Positions 37,181-47,741 of a stretch of 64,000 nt of DNA are shown in pieces. Both the position numbers and the translations under genes were made by a program. Source of the stretch: Shewanella marisflavi (GTDB taxonomy: Bacteria; Pseudomonadota; Gammaproteobacteria; Enterobacterales; Shewanellaceae); NCBI RefSeq assembly GCF_023283925.1, contig NZ_JAKIKX010000012.1:1-64000 (forward strand), in the 5' to 3' direction. Positions within the stretch are counted from its first letter, which is position 1; every line of letters starts with the position of its first letter. The notes under the pieces are model-generated. The model saw only the letters and a program-made list of their open reading frames with translations. It made no database searches and was not told the DNA's origin.

Positions 37181-37455
37181 AGGGTTTAATCGATAGGCTT
37201 TGGTCTAGTATCGCGATTCTCTAAAGCCTTGGCAAGCGCAGAGCGTCAGTCGAAAGTACTTGACTCTTTAGCGTTAGGCTGGCATATCTGAATGAATAAT
37301 TTGTTACGGTTATCCACAGAATCTGTGGACAAGTATGTTGAAGAGTCGATGCATAACTCTTAAGTGACTGAACTTAATTGGTAAATTGGTGTGGTCATTT
37401 TTTGACGCATTGTGAGCAAGCGTACAGATTTTAACCTTTCCCGTAGACTTTGCAT
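37181..37455. other. Intergenic region with a pair of DnaA-box-like sites
   Basis: This lies between the lipoprotein gene start and the pta terminator. It holds TTATCCACA at 37310-37318 and the inverse of TTGTCCACA at 37324-37332, which together form a small palindrome (TCCACAGA-A-TCTGTGGA). No origin-like AT-rich unwinding region or gyrB/dnaA neighbours are present, so it is not an origin. Confidence 0.55.
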
Positions 37456-37486
37456 AAAAAAAGCCTGTCATAAGACAGGCTTTTTT
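37456..37486 (-). terminator. Terminator of ackA-pta
   Basis: A AAAAAAGCCTGTC / GACAGGCTTTTTT stem with an ATAA loop and T run on the minus strand, directly after the pta stop codon. Confidence 0.93.
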
Positions 37487-37501
37487 GATCTTTGCTTTGG
37501 C

Positions 37502-39640
37502 TTAGCCCTGTGAGGCTTGAATCGCAGTCAGGGCGATGGTGTAGACGATATCGTCAACCAAGGCACCACGAGATAGATCGTTCACTGGCTTACGCATCCC
37601 TTGAAGCATAGGGCCAATGCTGATCAGATCCGCACTACGCTGTACTGCCTTGTAGGTGGTGTTACCTGTGTTGAGGTCTGGGAAGACAAACACAGTTGCC
37701 TGACCCGCTACCGGGCTGTTTGGCGCCTTAGATTGGGCGACATTAGGCATTACCGCAGCGTCATATTGTAGCGGACCATCGATAATTAACTCTGGACGCT
37801 TCTCTTTGGCGATACGCGTCGCTTCACGCACTTTATCAACATCTGAACCTGTGCCTGAACTACCGGTTGAGTAGCTGATCATGGCGACTTTAGGTTCGAT
37901 ACCAAAGGCAGCGGCACTGTCGGCAGACTGAATAGCAATATCAGCCAGTTGTTCAGCATTTGGATCCGGGTTAATGGCGCAGTCACCATAAACCAGTACC
38001 TGATCTGGCATCAGCATGAAGAAGATAGAGGACACCAGGCTAGAACCTGGCGCTGTCTTGATCAGCTGTAGCGGCGGACGTATGGTGTTGGCAGTAGTGT
38101 TAACTGCGCCTGACACTATACCGTCTACTTCACCTTGAGCCAGCATCATGGTACCCAGTACCATGTTGTCTTCGAGTTGCTCGCGAGCTACCACTTCGGT
38201 CATGCCTTTGTGACGGCGTAGGTCTACCATAGGGGCGACATAACGTTCACGAGCGGTTTCTGGCTCGACGATCTCTACGCCTTCACCTAAGGTCACACCC
38301 TGCTGGCTAGCGATACGCTGGATCTCTTCACGGTTACCGATCAATACACAGCGAGCGATACCACGTTCGGCACAGATTGCAGCGGCTTCGATGGTTCTTG
38401 GCTCATCACCTTCTGGCAGCACCACAGTCTTCTTGGCGGCGCGAGCAAGCTCGGTAAGCTTGTAGCGGAACGCCGGTGGTGAGAGTCTGTGCTCACGCGG
38501 TGAGTTCTTGGTGACGCTCTCAACCCAGTTCTGATCGATATGGCTGGCCACATACTCTTGCACTTCTTCGATACGCACTGCATCGTCTACAGGTACTTCA
38601 TGGTCGAAGCGCTGAATATTGAGTGAAGTCTGCCAGGTGTTGGTGTCGATTAAGAACACGGGTAAACCAGTCTCGAAGGCTTGTTCACACAGCTCCATGA
38701 TCTCAGCCTCTGGCTCATAGCTACCAGTCAGTAGCAGTGCACCCACCTTGACGCCATTCATGGCAGCCAAACAGGCTGAAACAATGACATCAGAGCGATC
38801 GCCTGAGGTCACCAGCAGCGAGTCAGTCTTGATATGGGTAACCATGTTAGGAATACTGCGGGCGCAGAAGGTCACTTTACGCAGACGACGGGTATTCATT
38901 TCACCAGCATTGATAATGCGGGCGCTAAGGTGCTTGGCTAAGTCTGAGGCGCGTGGGGCGACCAGGTTCAGGTTGTATGGCACACTGCCCAGAATACGCA
39001 GTTTGCTCTTACCTGGTAGCTGGAACATGCTGGCGGCATCAGGACGCTGTACATCTTGATGGTCGAACACCTCAGAAAGATCGGGACGGGCACGACCTTC
39101 ATCATCGACTGGTGCACCAATTTTGTTGATGATAGCGCCGATAAGGCGTTTGTTCTTGCTGCCACCCCAAGCGTTGTGGGCGATCTCAAGGCGATTCATC
39201 AAGGCGGTAGGCGTTTCGTTACCGGGCGCTGCGACGAAGATGATGTCTGCATCCAGTGCCTTGGCGATCTCATAGTTAATATCGTCAGAGAAAGGATGGT
39301 TACGAGTCTGTACCAGGCCCTCAACAATCAGGGTTTCGCTAGCGTCGGCACACTCAGTGGCGCGGGCGATGATCTGTTCCATCAAGACATCAGTCTGATC
39401 GGTACGGATTAAATTTTCGGCATGTGCCATGTCGAAAGGCTCGAGCGGATTAACGGTCGGCGACTTACTTAAGATAGTGGTCGAGCGCTCTGGCCCTTTG
39501 TCTGTTGGACGTTGCTGGGCGATCGGTTTGAAGAACCTCACCTTGACACCATGGCGTTCTAACGCGCGCACCATACCTAGGCTGATAGATGTGAGGCCAA
39601 CTCCGGTACCGTTCGGAATGAGCATAATATTGCGAGACAT
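37502..39640 (-). CDS. pta: Phosphate acetyltransferase
   Basis: A 712-aa long-form Pta that converts acetyl-CoA and phosphate to acetyl-phosphate. It has the N-terminal P-loop-like domain (MLIPNGTGVGLTSISLG), the central DRTGG domain (about 230-340) and the C-terminal catalytic PTA_PTB domain (about 390-705, with the MISYSTGSSGTGSDVDKVREA region). It is downstream of ackA as in E. coli; the gap of 80 bp contains a perfect hairpin. AGAGGTAACT precedes the ATG. Confidence 0.96.
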   Translation of the reverse strand: MSRNIMLIPNGTGVGLTSISLGMVRALERHGVKVRFFKPIAQQRPTDKGPERSTTILSKSPTVNPLEPFDMAHAENLIRTDQTDVLMEQIIARATECADASETLIVEGLVQTRNHPFSDDINYEIAKALDADIIFVAAPGNETPTALMNRLEIAHNAWGGSKNKRLIGAIINKIGAPVDDEGRARPDLSEVFDHQDVQRPDAASMFQLPGKSKLRILGSVPYNLNLVAPRASDLAKHLSARIINAGEMNTRRLRKVTFCARSIPNMVTHIKTDSLLVTSGDRSDVIVSACLAAMNGVKVGALLLTGSYEPEAEIMELCEQAFETGLPVFLIDTNTWQTSLNIQRFDHEVPVDDAVRIEEVQEYVASHIDQNWVESVTKNSPREHRLSPPAFRYKLTELARAAKKTVVLPEGDEPRTIEAAAICAERGIARCVLIGNREEIQRIASQQGVTLGEGVEIVEPETARERYVAPMVDLRRHKGMTEVVAREQLEDNMVLGTMMLAQGEVDGIVSGAVNTTANTIRPPLQLIKTAPGSSLVSSIFFMLMPDQVLVYGDCAINPDPNAEQLADIAIQSADSAAAFGIEPKVAMISYSTGSSGTGSDVDKVREATRIAKEKRPELIIDGPLQYDAAVMPNVAQSKAPNSPVAGQATVFVFPDLNTGNTTYKAVQRSADLISIGPMLQGMRKPVNDLSRGALVDDIVYTIALTAIQASQG

Positions 39641-39654
39641 AGTTACCTCTTATT

Positions 39655-39678
39655 ACCCGGCCAAAGTATCGGCCGGGT
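39655..39678 (-). promoter_or_regulatory. Intercistronic hairpin between ackA and pta
   Basis: ACCCGGCC and GGCCGGGT form a perfect 8-bp stem with an 8-base loop. It lacks a T run, so it may protect or process the transcript or attenuate pta rather than fully terminate. Confidence 0.6.
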
Positions 39679-39720
39679 CTTGGTCTAGATTCGTTGCGGG
39701 TATTCCCGCCTCTATAGCTG

Positions 39721-40917
39721 TTACTTTAGCAGTGAAACGGCGTCTTCGGCGATAACCCACTCTTCGTTGGTTGGGATCACCATGGCAACTGGGCCATTGT
39801 CTGTGGTGATCTGCCCCTGCTTACCAAAGCGAGCCGCTTTGTTGCGTTCTGCGTCCACTTCAAAGTTGAAGATAGATAACAGGTTTAGCACTTTTTCACG
39901 GATAAGCTCCGAGTTTTCACCGATACCACCGGTAAATACCAGTGCATCCAGGCGACCCAGCGGCACAGTGTAAGAGGCGATATATTTGGCTAAGCGGTAG
40001 CAGAAGATCTCCAGCGCCAGGGTCGCACCTTTGTGGCCTTCGCTGTAACCTTCTTCGATACCGCGGCAGTCGTTCGTCAGTTCAGAAATACCCAGTAGGC
40101 CGCTCTGCTTGTTCATCAGGTTGTTCACTTCGTCAATGGTGTATCCCAGACGGTCAACCAGGTGGAAGATGATAGATGGGTCTAAGTCGCCACAGCGGGT
40201 ACCCATTACCAGACCTTCAAGCGGTGTCAGACCCATAGAGGTGTCGACACTCTTGCCGCCTTTAACTGCGGTGACAGAGGCGCCGTTACCCAGGTGAGCA
40301 CAGATAACATTGGTGTCAGCCACTTCTTTGCCGAGTGCCTTGGCGGCTTCACGGCTAACAAACAGATGGCTGGTACCGTGCATGCCGTAGCGACGAATGC
40401 CGTGTTCACGGTAGAACTTGTAGGGCAGGGCATAGACAAACGCATGCTCTGGCATAGTTTGATGGAAAGCGGTATCAAATACGGCGACTTGTGGCAGTTT
40501 CGGGAAAGAGGCCTGGGCTGCACGGATACCGATTAGGTGTGCAGGATTGTGCAGCGGCGCAAGGGCGGCGCAATCTTCGATACCGGCGATAACGCTATCG
40601 TCAATCACCACTGAATGGGTGAATTTCTCGCCACCGTGTACGACGCGATGACCAATCGCCTGGATCTGCTCGGCAATTTCTGGGTACTGGCCCAAGATGT
40701 TGTCGACGATAAATTCAATCGCTTCACGGTGTGCAGTAAATGCTCCGAGTTTAGATTCGAATTTGTTACCATCGACCTTCCACTTGATGCGTGAGTCTTC
40801 AAGACCAAAGCACTCTGCTAGACCTGAGATCTGGTCGTCACCTGTAAGCGCGTCGATTATGGCAAACTTCAACGAAGAGCTGCCGCAGTTTAGTACCAAA
40901 ACCAGTTTGTTTGACAT
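39721..40917 (-). CDS. ackA: Acetate kinase
   Basis: A 398-aa acetate kinase, making ATP and acetate from acetyl-phosphate and ADP. The N-terminal LVLNCGSSSLKFAI, the RVVHGG region near 90, the GTSHLFVS segment and GGIGENSELIR near 330 are typical. The in-frame start at 40959 would add a tail; ATG 40917 with AGAAGG upstream gives the family length. It is divergent from yfbV. Confidence 0.96.
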   Translation of the reverse strand: MSNKLVLVLNCGSSSLKFAIIDALTGDDQISGLAECFGLEDSRIKWKVDGNKFESKLGAFTAHREAIEFIVDNILGQYPEIAEQIQAIGHRVVHGGEKFTHSVVIDDSVIAGIEDCAALAPLHNPAHLIGIRAAQASFPKLPQVAVFDTAFHQTMPEHAFVYALPYKFYREHGIRRYGMHGTSHLFVSREAAKALGKEVADTNVICAHLGNGASVTAVKGGKSVDTSMGLTPLEGLVMGTRCGDLDPSIIFHLVDRLGYTIDEVNNLMNKQSGLLGISELTNDCRGIEEGYSEGHKGATLALEIFCYRLAKYIASYTVPLGRLDALVFTGGIGENSELIREKVLNLLSIFNFEVDAERNKAARFGKQGQITTDNGPVAMVIPTNEEWVIAEDAVSLLK

Positions 40918-41103
40918 GTTTAAAACCTTCTGCAAAGTGAGTGGATGTTTGGCATCCACTAAAATTGAATGACTTCAAAGCCTAGGGCCGATGTCGCGAT
41001 AAATTCTCATTCCTGAGATTAAGATTCGGTCTTCATTAGCGCCTTGCCGCTTGGGGCTGGCGCTCGCATTGTGCTATTGTAAAGACAGTATCTTAAGTGT
41101 TAG

Positions 41104-41556
41104 GTGTCATCATTGACTGTTCAAGTGTTAAAAACCTTAGGGGTCGGTCGTCGCTATATGAAGACTTGGCCTATGGTCCGACAACTTAGTTTTTACTTTC
41201 CAGAGTATCGCGTGATCCGCGCAACATCTCTGGCGATTCGCTTGATGCCACTTTTGGGCTTGCTGGCCGGTGGCAGTCAACTCTATCTCTACGGATGGAC
41301 TTGGTTACCTCAGGCCATCACGATTGCATTGTTCTTTATAAGTTTGCCTATTCAAGGCTTACTCTGGCTCGGCTGGCGAGCTAAACATCCTTTACCACTT
41401 TCCCTGCTGGATTGGGGCAATAACTTATCTGCCAAGCTCCAGGGAATGGGGGTGGCTTGTGCCCCGTTAGGTGCTAAAGCCTGTTATCTCGATATGGCAG
41501 TCATCTTAAAGAAGGCCTTTGAACGTTTAGATAACAGTTATTGGGAAGCGCTGTAG
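41104..41556 (+). CDS. yfbV: UPF0208 membrane protein YfbV
   Basis: A 150-aa protein with two transmembrane helices (about 40-60 and 70-90), matching YfbV, including YMKTWPMVRQL and the LPIQGLLWLGWRAKHPLPL segment. The position next to ackA is as in E. coli, where it is involved in chromosome Ter-domain insulation. The start is GTG at 41104; TTG 41113 is possible. Its stop abuts the stop of pflA. Confidence 0.88.
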   Translation: MSSLTVQVLKTLGVGRRYMKTWPMVRQLSFYFPEYRVIRATSLAIRLMPLLGLLAGGSQLYLYGWTWLPQAITIALFFISLPIQGLLWLGWRAKHPLPLSLLDWGNNLSAKLQGMGVACAPLGAKACYLDMAVILKKAFERLDNSYWEAL

Positions 41557-42297
41557 TTAGTAAACAGCGGTGATCCCTGCATCCAAAAACACCTGTTTAA
41601 TCTGTTCCATGGTTTCGCGCGATGGGGGAGAGATATCATTTAGGCTATATTCTTCACCCATGGCTTCCCATTTGTGTTTTCCTAATTCATGGTAGGGCAG
41701 TAGTTCTACCTTCTCCACGTTGGTCATAGGTTTAATAAACTCTGCCAACCCTTTTGCCGAGGCAATATCATCGGTGTAACCGCCGACCACTACATAGCGT
41801 ATCCAAGTTTTTTGTTGGCGTTTTTGCAGATACTGGGCAAATTGCAGTGTGCGATGGTTGCTAACATGGGTTAAGGCGATATGTTTGTCATCGTCGATAT
41901 GTTTGATATCAAGGAGTACCAGATCGGTATTATCGAGGAGTTCATCGATAATTGGAGTGTACTTACGGACAAATCCGTTGGTGTCTAAGCAGGTGTGAAT
42001 ACCTTGCTCTTTACAGGCCTTAAATAGGGCTGTGACAAATTCGGCTTGTAGTACAGCTTCGCCGCCACTGGCGGTGACGCCGCCACCACTGGACTCAAGA
42101 AAAGGGCGATAGCTGATGATCTGTTCCATCAGCTCATCGACCTCGATCTCACGTCCACCTTGAAGATCCCAGGTATCACGATTGTGGCAGTATTGGCAGC
42201 GCATCAAACAACCTTGCATAAAGGTGATAAACCGAATGCCTGGCCCATCAACTGTGCCAAAGGACTCCAGTGAATGAATTCGCCCTTTTACTGTCAT
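41557..42297 (-). CDS. pflA: Pyruvate formate-lyase activating enzyme
   Basis: A 246-aa radical SAM enzyme that generates the glycyl radical on PflB. The iron-sulfur motif CLMRCQYC (CxxxCxxC) is at about residues 29-36, with GGEAVLQ in the SAM region near 78. It lies downstream of pflB, 100 bp away, with an intervening hairpin. Confidence 0.95.
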   Translation of the reverse strand: MTVKGRIHSLESFGTVDGPGIRFITFMQGCLMRCQYCHNRDTWDLQGGREIEVDELMEQIISYRPFLESSGGGVTASGGEAVLQAEFVTALFKACKEQGIHTCLDTNGFVRKYTPIIDELLDNTDLVLLDIKHIDDDKHIALTHVSNHRTLQFAQYLQKRQQKTWIRYVVVGGYTDDIASAKGLAEFIKPMTNVEKVELLPYHELGKHKWEAMGEEYSLNDISPPSRETMEQIKQVFLDAGITAVY

Positions 42298-42323
42298 TGT
42301 GACTCCGAAAACTTCAATTAAAG

Positions 42324-42352
42324 TAGGCTGTGCTAAATTAGTGCACAGCCTA
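42324..42352 (-). promoter_or_regulatory. Intercistronic hairpin between pflB and pflA
   Basis: TAGGCTGTGC and GCACAGCCTA form a stem of about ten base pairs with an ATTA-rich loop. There is no good T run, so it may tune pflA level or process the transcript. Confidence 0.6.
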
Positions 42353-42400
42353 GCTTATATTCACCAAAAATCTAGCGTTTGACCGCTCGATTGACGGAAT

Positions 42401-44683
<2,283 letters not shown>

Positions 44684-45197
44684 CGTACTAATACCTTCTG
44701 TTTGAGATAAAGGTTATTGGCTATCGGGCTGGCTTTAATTGCCTAAGTTGCGATACACCAATAGCTATTCTTCACAGCTCCCTTCAATGTATTACCCTGA
44801 TGATGGGAACTGATAATCGAACCGGTTAACCGTGTCGATTTAAATCCGTTTTACGCGATATCCGAGCTAGCATCCTCTTTGTGGCGATACTTTTTCGGTT
44901 ATCATAAAATTGGTAAGACCAATTAACCATTCGAATATTACCATATCTACCTAGGTGCTGCACCAGAAACAGGTCGCTTTTCCCTAGTTAATGCCAAAAC
45001 TGTTATCGAAGTACCATTTTTGGCGTAGATTTTCGTTTGCATCTCCATAAGGACTCGGTTATTTGCGCGAGAAAAGTTGCAGCGCCTCTTGAGTCCAATG
45101 CAAGCTATGGTTTTATTGCTCTCCCCTGACTGTTTAGCAGACTAGTCAAATCTCATATTGATGCTGCTCATCAATAAGTTTGATGTAAGTATAGGGG
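44684..45197. other. pflB upstream region
   Basis: About 510 bp without a gene, between pflB and the permease terminator. It contains the PdhR-type site at 44908-44924, roughly 225 bp before the pflB start. No perfect FNR box was found. Such a long leader suggests several promoters. Confidence 0.55.
44908..44924. promoter_or_regulatory. PdhR-type operator upstream of pflB
   Basis: AATTGGTAAGACCAATT is a perfect palindrome around AAG and matches the known PdhR consensus (ATTGGT, N3, ACCAAT). PdhR is the pyruvate-responsive GntR-family repressor. The site lies upstream of pflB, whose substrate is pyruvate. Confidence 0.75.
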
Positions 45198-45232
45198 AGA
45201 AAAAATGAAAGAGAGCCTAAGCTCTCTTTCAT
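45198..45232 (-). terminator. Terminator of the DUF3360 permease gene
   Basis: ATGAAAGAGAGC / GCTCTCTTTCAT perfect stem with a four-base loop, followed on the minus strand by TTTTTT. Confidence 0.9.
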
Positions 45233-45245
45233 CAATGTTACTGAA

Positions 45246-46778
45246 TTATAGTAGCGCTGGGATCCCTTGGATCATGCCGACGGCGAGCATGGCCACCAAA
45301 CAGATCACAAAGGCTAGCCCTGGAATAATAAGGCGATCCACTAGGCTTAAACTGGCGGCACGTTCTTTGTCGCCAATCAGACCATTATTGTCGAGCAACA
45401 TGGTCAATGCCCAAGCTAGCACGGGGTTTGCTACGAATGAGGCAAAGATACAGATGCCTGCAGCCTGGCTGCTTTGGGTATCTTTTACCATCTGCATACC
45501 GGCTTCAAGTAGTGGTAAGAATACACCTACCAGTAGCGCGATAGACATTACTGGGCGCCATACGGTAACGTCCATTGGGTAACCAAGAACGGCCACTATG
45601 ATACACAAGCTACCTAGCAAGATGGCACCTGCTGGAATAGGGCGTTTGGCAATCGCCGCAGGGATCATATAAGTGCCCCAAGACGAAGTGATGTTACCAC
45701 CACCCACAGCCGTACCAACGATTTGACGCAGTGAACAAGTGGTCATGGTGTCATCGACATCCATTAATACCTTCTCAGTTCCCTTAGGATAGTTCAGCTC
45801 CTGGAAGATACGGTGTCCCAAGAAGTCGGGTGACCACATAGCAACAGCCAAGATGGCAAATGGCAGAGACGCGATGAAATGTTCGAAGTTAGGTAAGCCT
45901 AGCTGCCAGCCGTATTCGGTTGAGCCCCACCAGTACATAGGGTTCAGATTCGGAATGCCGGGTTCGGTGACAAATTGCAGATCCAGACCTGCCCCCAGAG
46001 CGAATGCCAGAGCGATAGCGGCTATCGAACATAATGGGATCGCCAGCCAGCGCTTACCCACTTTAGCCAGGTAGGCGTAGAGGACGACGTTCACCAGTAA
46101 GATGAAGAAGGCCACATAACCCAGGCTGTAATCTAAGGTATGTTTGGCCTGTAGGCCGCCGGCCCAATCAAAGAGTGATGTGATTTGGCTCTTGGCGCCC
46201 ATAAAGCCAAGGAATACCAAGAGGCCACCGGCCACCCCGCTGGAGGTGAGATTGACGAGTCGCGAGCCGCCTTTAAAGTAGCTGAGTAAGAGACCGAAAA
46301 TACCCAGTAATATCGCTAGTGCTAAGGGGTGGGCACCCGCCAAGGCGATAGCGCCGATAAGGGGGATCATGGGACCGTGGTTGCCGCCTAAGTTAGCGCG
46401 AGGGTTGATAAATCCGGAGCTGATAATACAGAAGAGCAGGGCGGGGATAAGCATTTCGACGCGAACAACCTGAATGGCAAATTCGGCGCCTAAGTTAACG
46501 TGTTCCCAGCGTTCGCTGAGGCCTGAAGCCCAAGCGGCCATAACCGCTGAGTACATCACGGTAATGCCTATGGTTCCGGCAATAGCAGGGACTAGGTCTT
46601 CCCATTCGAAGCGAAAATCTCTTCCCGGTAGATTGAGGCCCCAACGTCTGGGCTTCATGATCTGTAATTCGTGGTCTAAATACGCTTCGCGAGTGGCAAA
46701 CTCGCTGGCAGGACGGTGAAGCTCTTTGTACGTCAGCTCAGAGGCTTCCATCTCTTCTTTTTTGACAGTTTCTGACAT
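45246..46778 (-). CDS. DUF3360 family permease
   Basis: A 510-aa integral membrane protein with about 12 hydrophobic segments and a cytoplasmic N-terminal tail of about 60 residues. It resembles the DUF3360 family, which is distantly like SulP/xanthine-uracil permeases. Conserved-looking segments include FINPRANLGGNHGPMIPLIG (about 125-144) and GTAVGGGNITSSWGTY. The substrate is unknown. Its place between pflB and focA, and its own PdhR-type site, suggest a role linked to pyruvate or fermentation products. GGAGAATGAG precedes the ATG. Confidence 0.8.
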   Translation of the reverse strand: MSETVKKEEMEASELTYKELHRPASEFATREAYLDHELQIMKPRRWGLNLPGRDFRFEWEDLVPAIAGTIGITVMYSAVMAAWASGLSERWEHVNLGAEFAIQVVRVEMLIPALLFCIISSGFINPRANLGGNHGPMIPLIGAIALAGAHPLALAILLGIFGLLLSYFKGGSRLVNLTSSGVAGGLLVFLGFMGAKSQITSLFDWAGGLQAKHTLDYSLGYVAFFILLVNVVLYAYLAKVGKRWLAIPLCSIAAIALAFALGAGLDLQFVTEPGIPNLNPMYWWGSTEYGWQLGLPNFEHFIASLPFAILAVAMWSPDFLGHRIFQELNYPKGTEKVLMDVDDTMTTCSLRQIVGTAVGGGNITSSWGTYMIPAAIAKRPIPAGAILLGSLCIIVAVLGYPMDVTVWRPVMSIALLVGVFLPLLEAGMQMVKDTQSSQAAGICIFASFVANPVLAWALTMLLDNNGLIGDKERAASLSLVDRLIIPGLAFVICLVAMLAVGMIQGIPALL

Positions 46779-47681
46779 AATTTCTCATTCTCCGAAAAGA
46801 ACTTATTGACTCATCTATTCGATGATGACTTTGAGGTAATCCCTGCAAGTCTGCGAGTGTCGAAAGACCCCAGGTGTCACTCGTATAACTTGTCCGCCCT
46901 CCTAGATGGATTAACACCCCAAATCCGGTGAGCAGTTGCATCCCTAACATTGCTTAAAATTGGTCTGACCAATTTACCTCATAAATCTTAACATAGTGGA
47001 TTTCACCTGGCATTAACTATCAATAAACTTGAAACTGGTGATTAGATGATTTGGGAGCTAGTTAACATCTTGTGTCGCCATTTCAGATCAATTTCAACAT
47101 TGGGCATGACTATTGCGTTTAGATATAGATCTCGCCTTTTGTCTCTTTTGGGAGCCCTTTCCCTCTATGAAGAGTAAATTAGATGCATCTCTCACGCCTC
47201 ACTTTTTAATGGGTGTCTGGCTCGCAAAACAAATCGCAAGTGTGTGGTGCATCGCATAATTCTATGCCTTGCCACAGGCCTATGTGGTTTAAGGTTTGTC
47301 GAGCTAGGGCACTTACTTAAGGTAATCAAGTTGTCTTATAGCTTAGGCAATAAGGTGTTAGTTGCCAGTATGTTGATAGAAAAGTGCTGCTTGGTTTTAT
47401 GAGCTGAAGATTGCCGCTTCTAACCTTAACATTCCGCCCGCCAAATTAAGTGCTTGTAATAAGTGTAATTTATTTGAATTTTTGATGTTTTAACATGGGG
47501 TTAACTTATTGGTTGGTGTATCAGAATTGCTGATACTGTCATTCATTAATATCAAATTTTATTTGGTGGTTAGGGGCGCTAATCTCGCCATTAAAGAGCT
47601 AGGCGTTGGGCTAACTCTTTGTAAAAACATTTATTAATCACTAGCCGTCTGAAGAGACTTGGCGATAAGGAGATGATGTTA
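46779..47681. other. Long divergent regulatory region, permease / focA
   Basis: Roughly 900 bp without a convincing gene. It carries the PdhR-type site at 46957-46975 and AT-rich stretches near 47440-47560 that may hold focA promoters. A 30-codon frame at 47167 lacks a ribosome-binding site. No FNR box with correct spacing was found. Confidence 0.5.
46957..46975. promoter_or_regulatory. PdhR-type operator upstream of the DUF3360 permease
   Basis: AAATTGGTCTGACCAATTT is a perfect palindrome around CTG and matches ATTGGT-N3-ACCAAT. It lies about 180 bp upstream of the permease start and 750 bp from focA. Confidence 0.75.
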
Positions 47682-47741
47682 ATGAAGTTTAATTGCTGTT
47701 TTTATCCTCATAGGGGAGCGGGGCGCCATGACGATACCTAA
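47682..47741 (+). CDS. Candidate 19-aa leader peptide overlapping focA
   Basis: A strong AAGGAG (47667-47672) lies 9 bases before ATG 47682. The frame reads MKFNCCFYPHRGAGRHDDT and stops 11 bases inside focA, in another frame. Upstream in-frame ATGs at 47673 and 47676 are too close to the site. It may couple translation to focA. There is no proof of expression. Confidence 0.4.
   Translation: MKFNCCFYPHRGAGRHDDT

Noticed and set aside
37310..37332. Replication origin
   Set aside because: Only two DnaA-box-like sites, no AT-rich unwinding segment and no dnaA, dnaN, gidA or parA/parB neighbours.
45158..45174. TTGAT...ATCAA resembling an FNR box
   Set aside because: The spacing between half-sites is 7 bases instead of 4, and it lies closer to the permease terminator than to the pflB start.
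47167..47259. 30-codon frame in the permease/focA gap
   Set aside because: No ribosome-binding site, no terminator and no coding signature.
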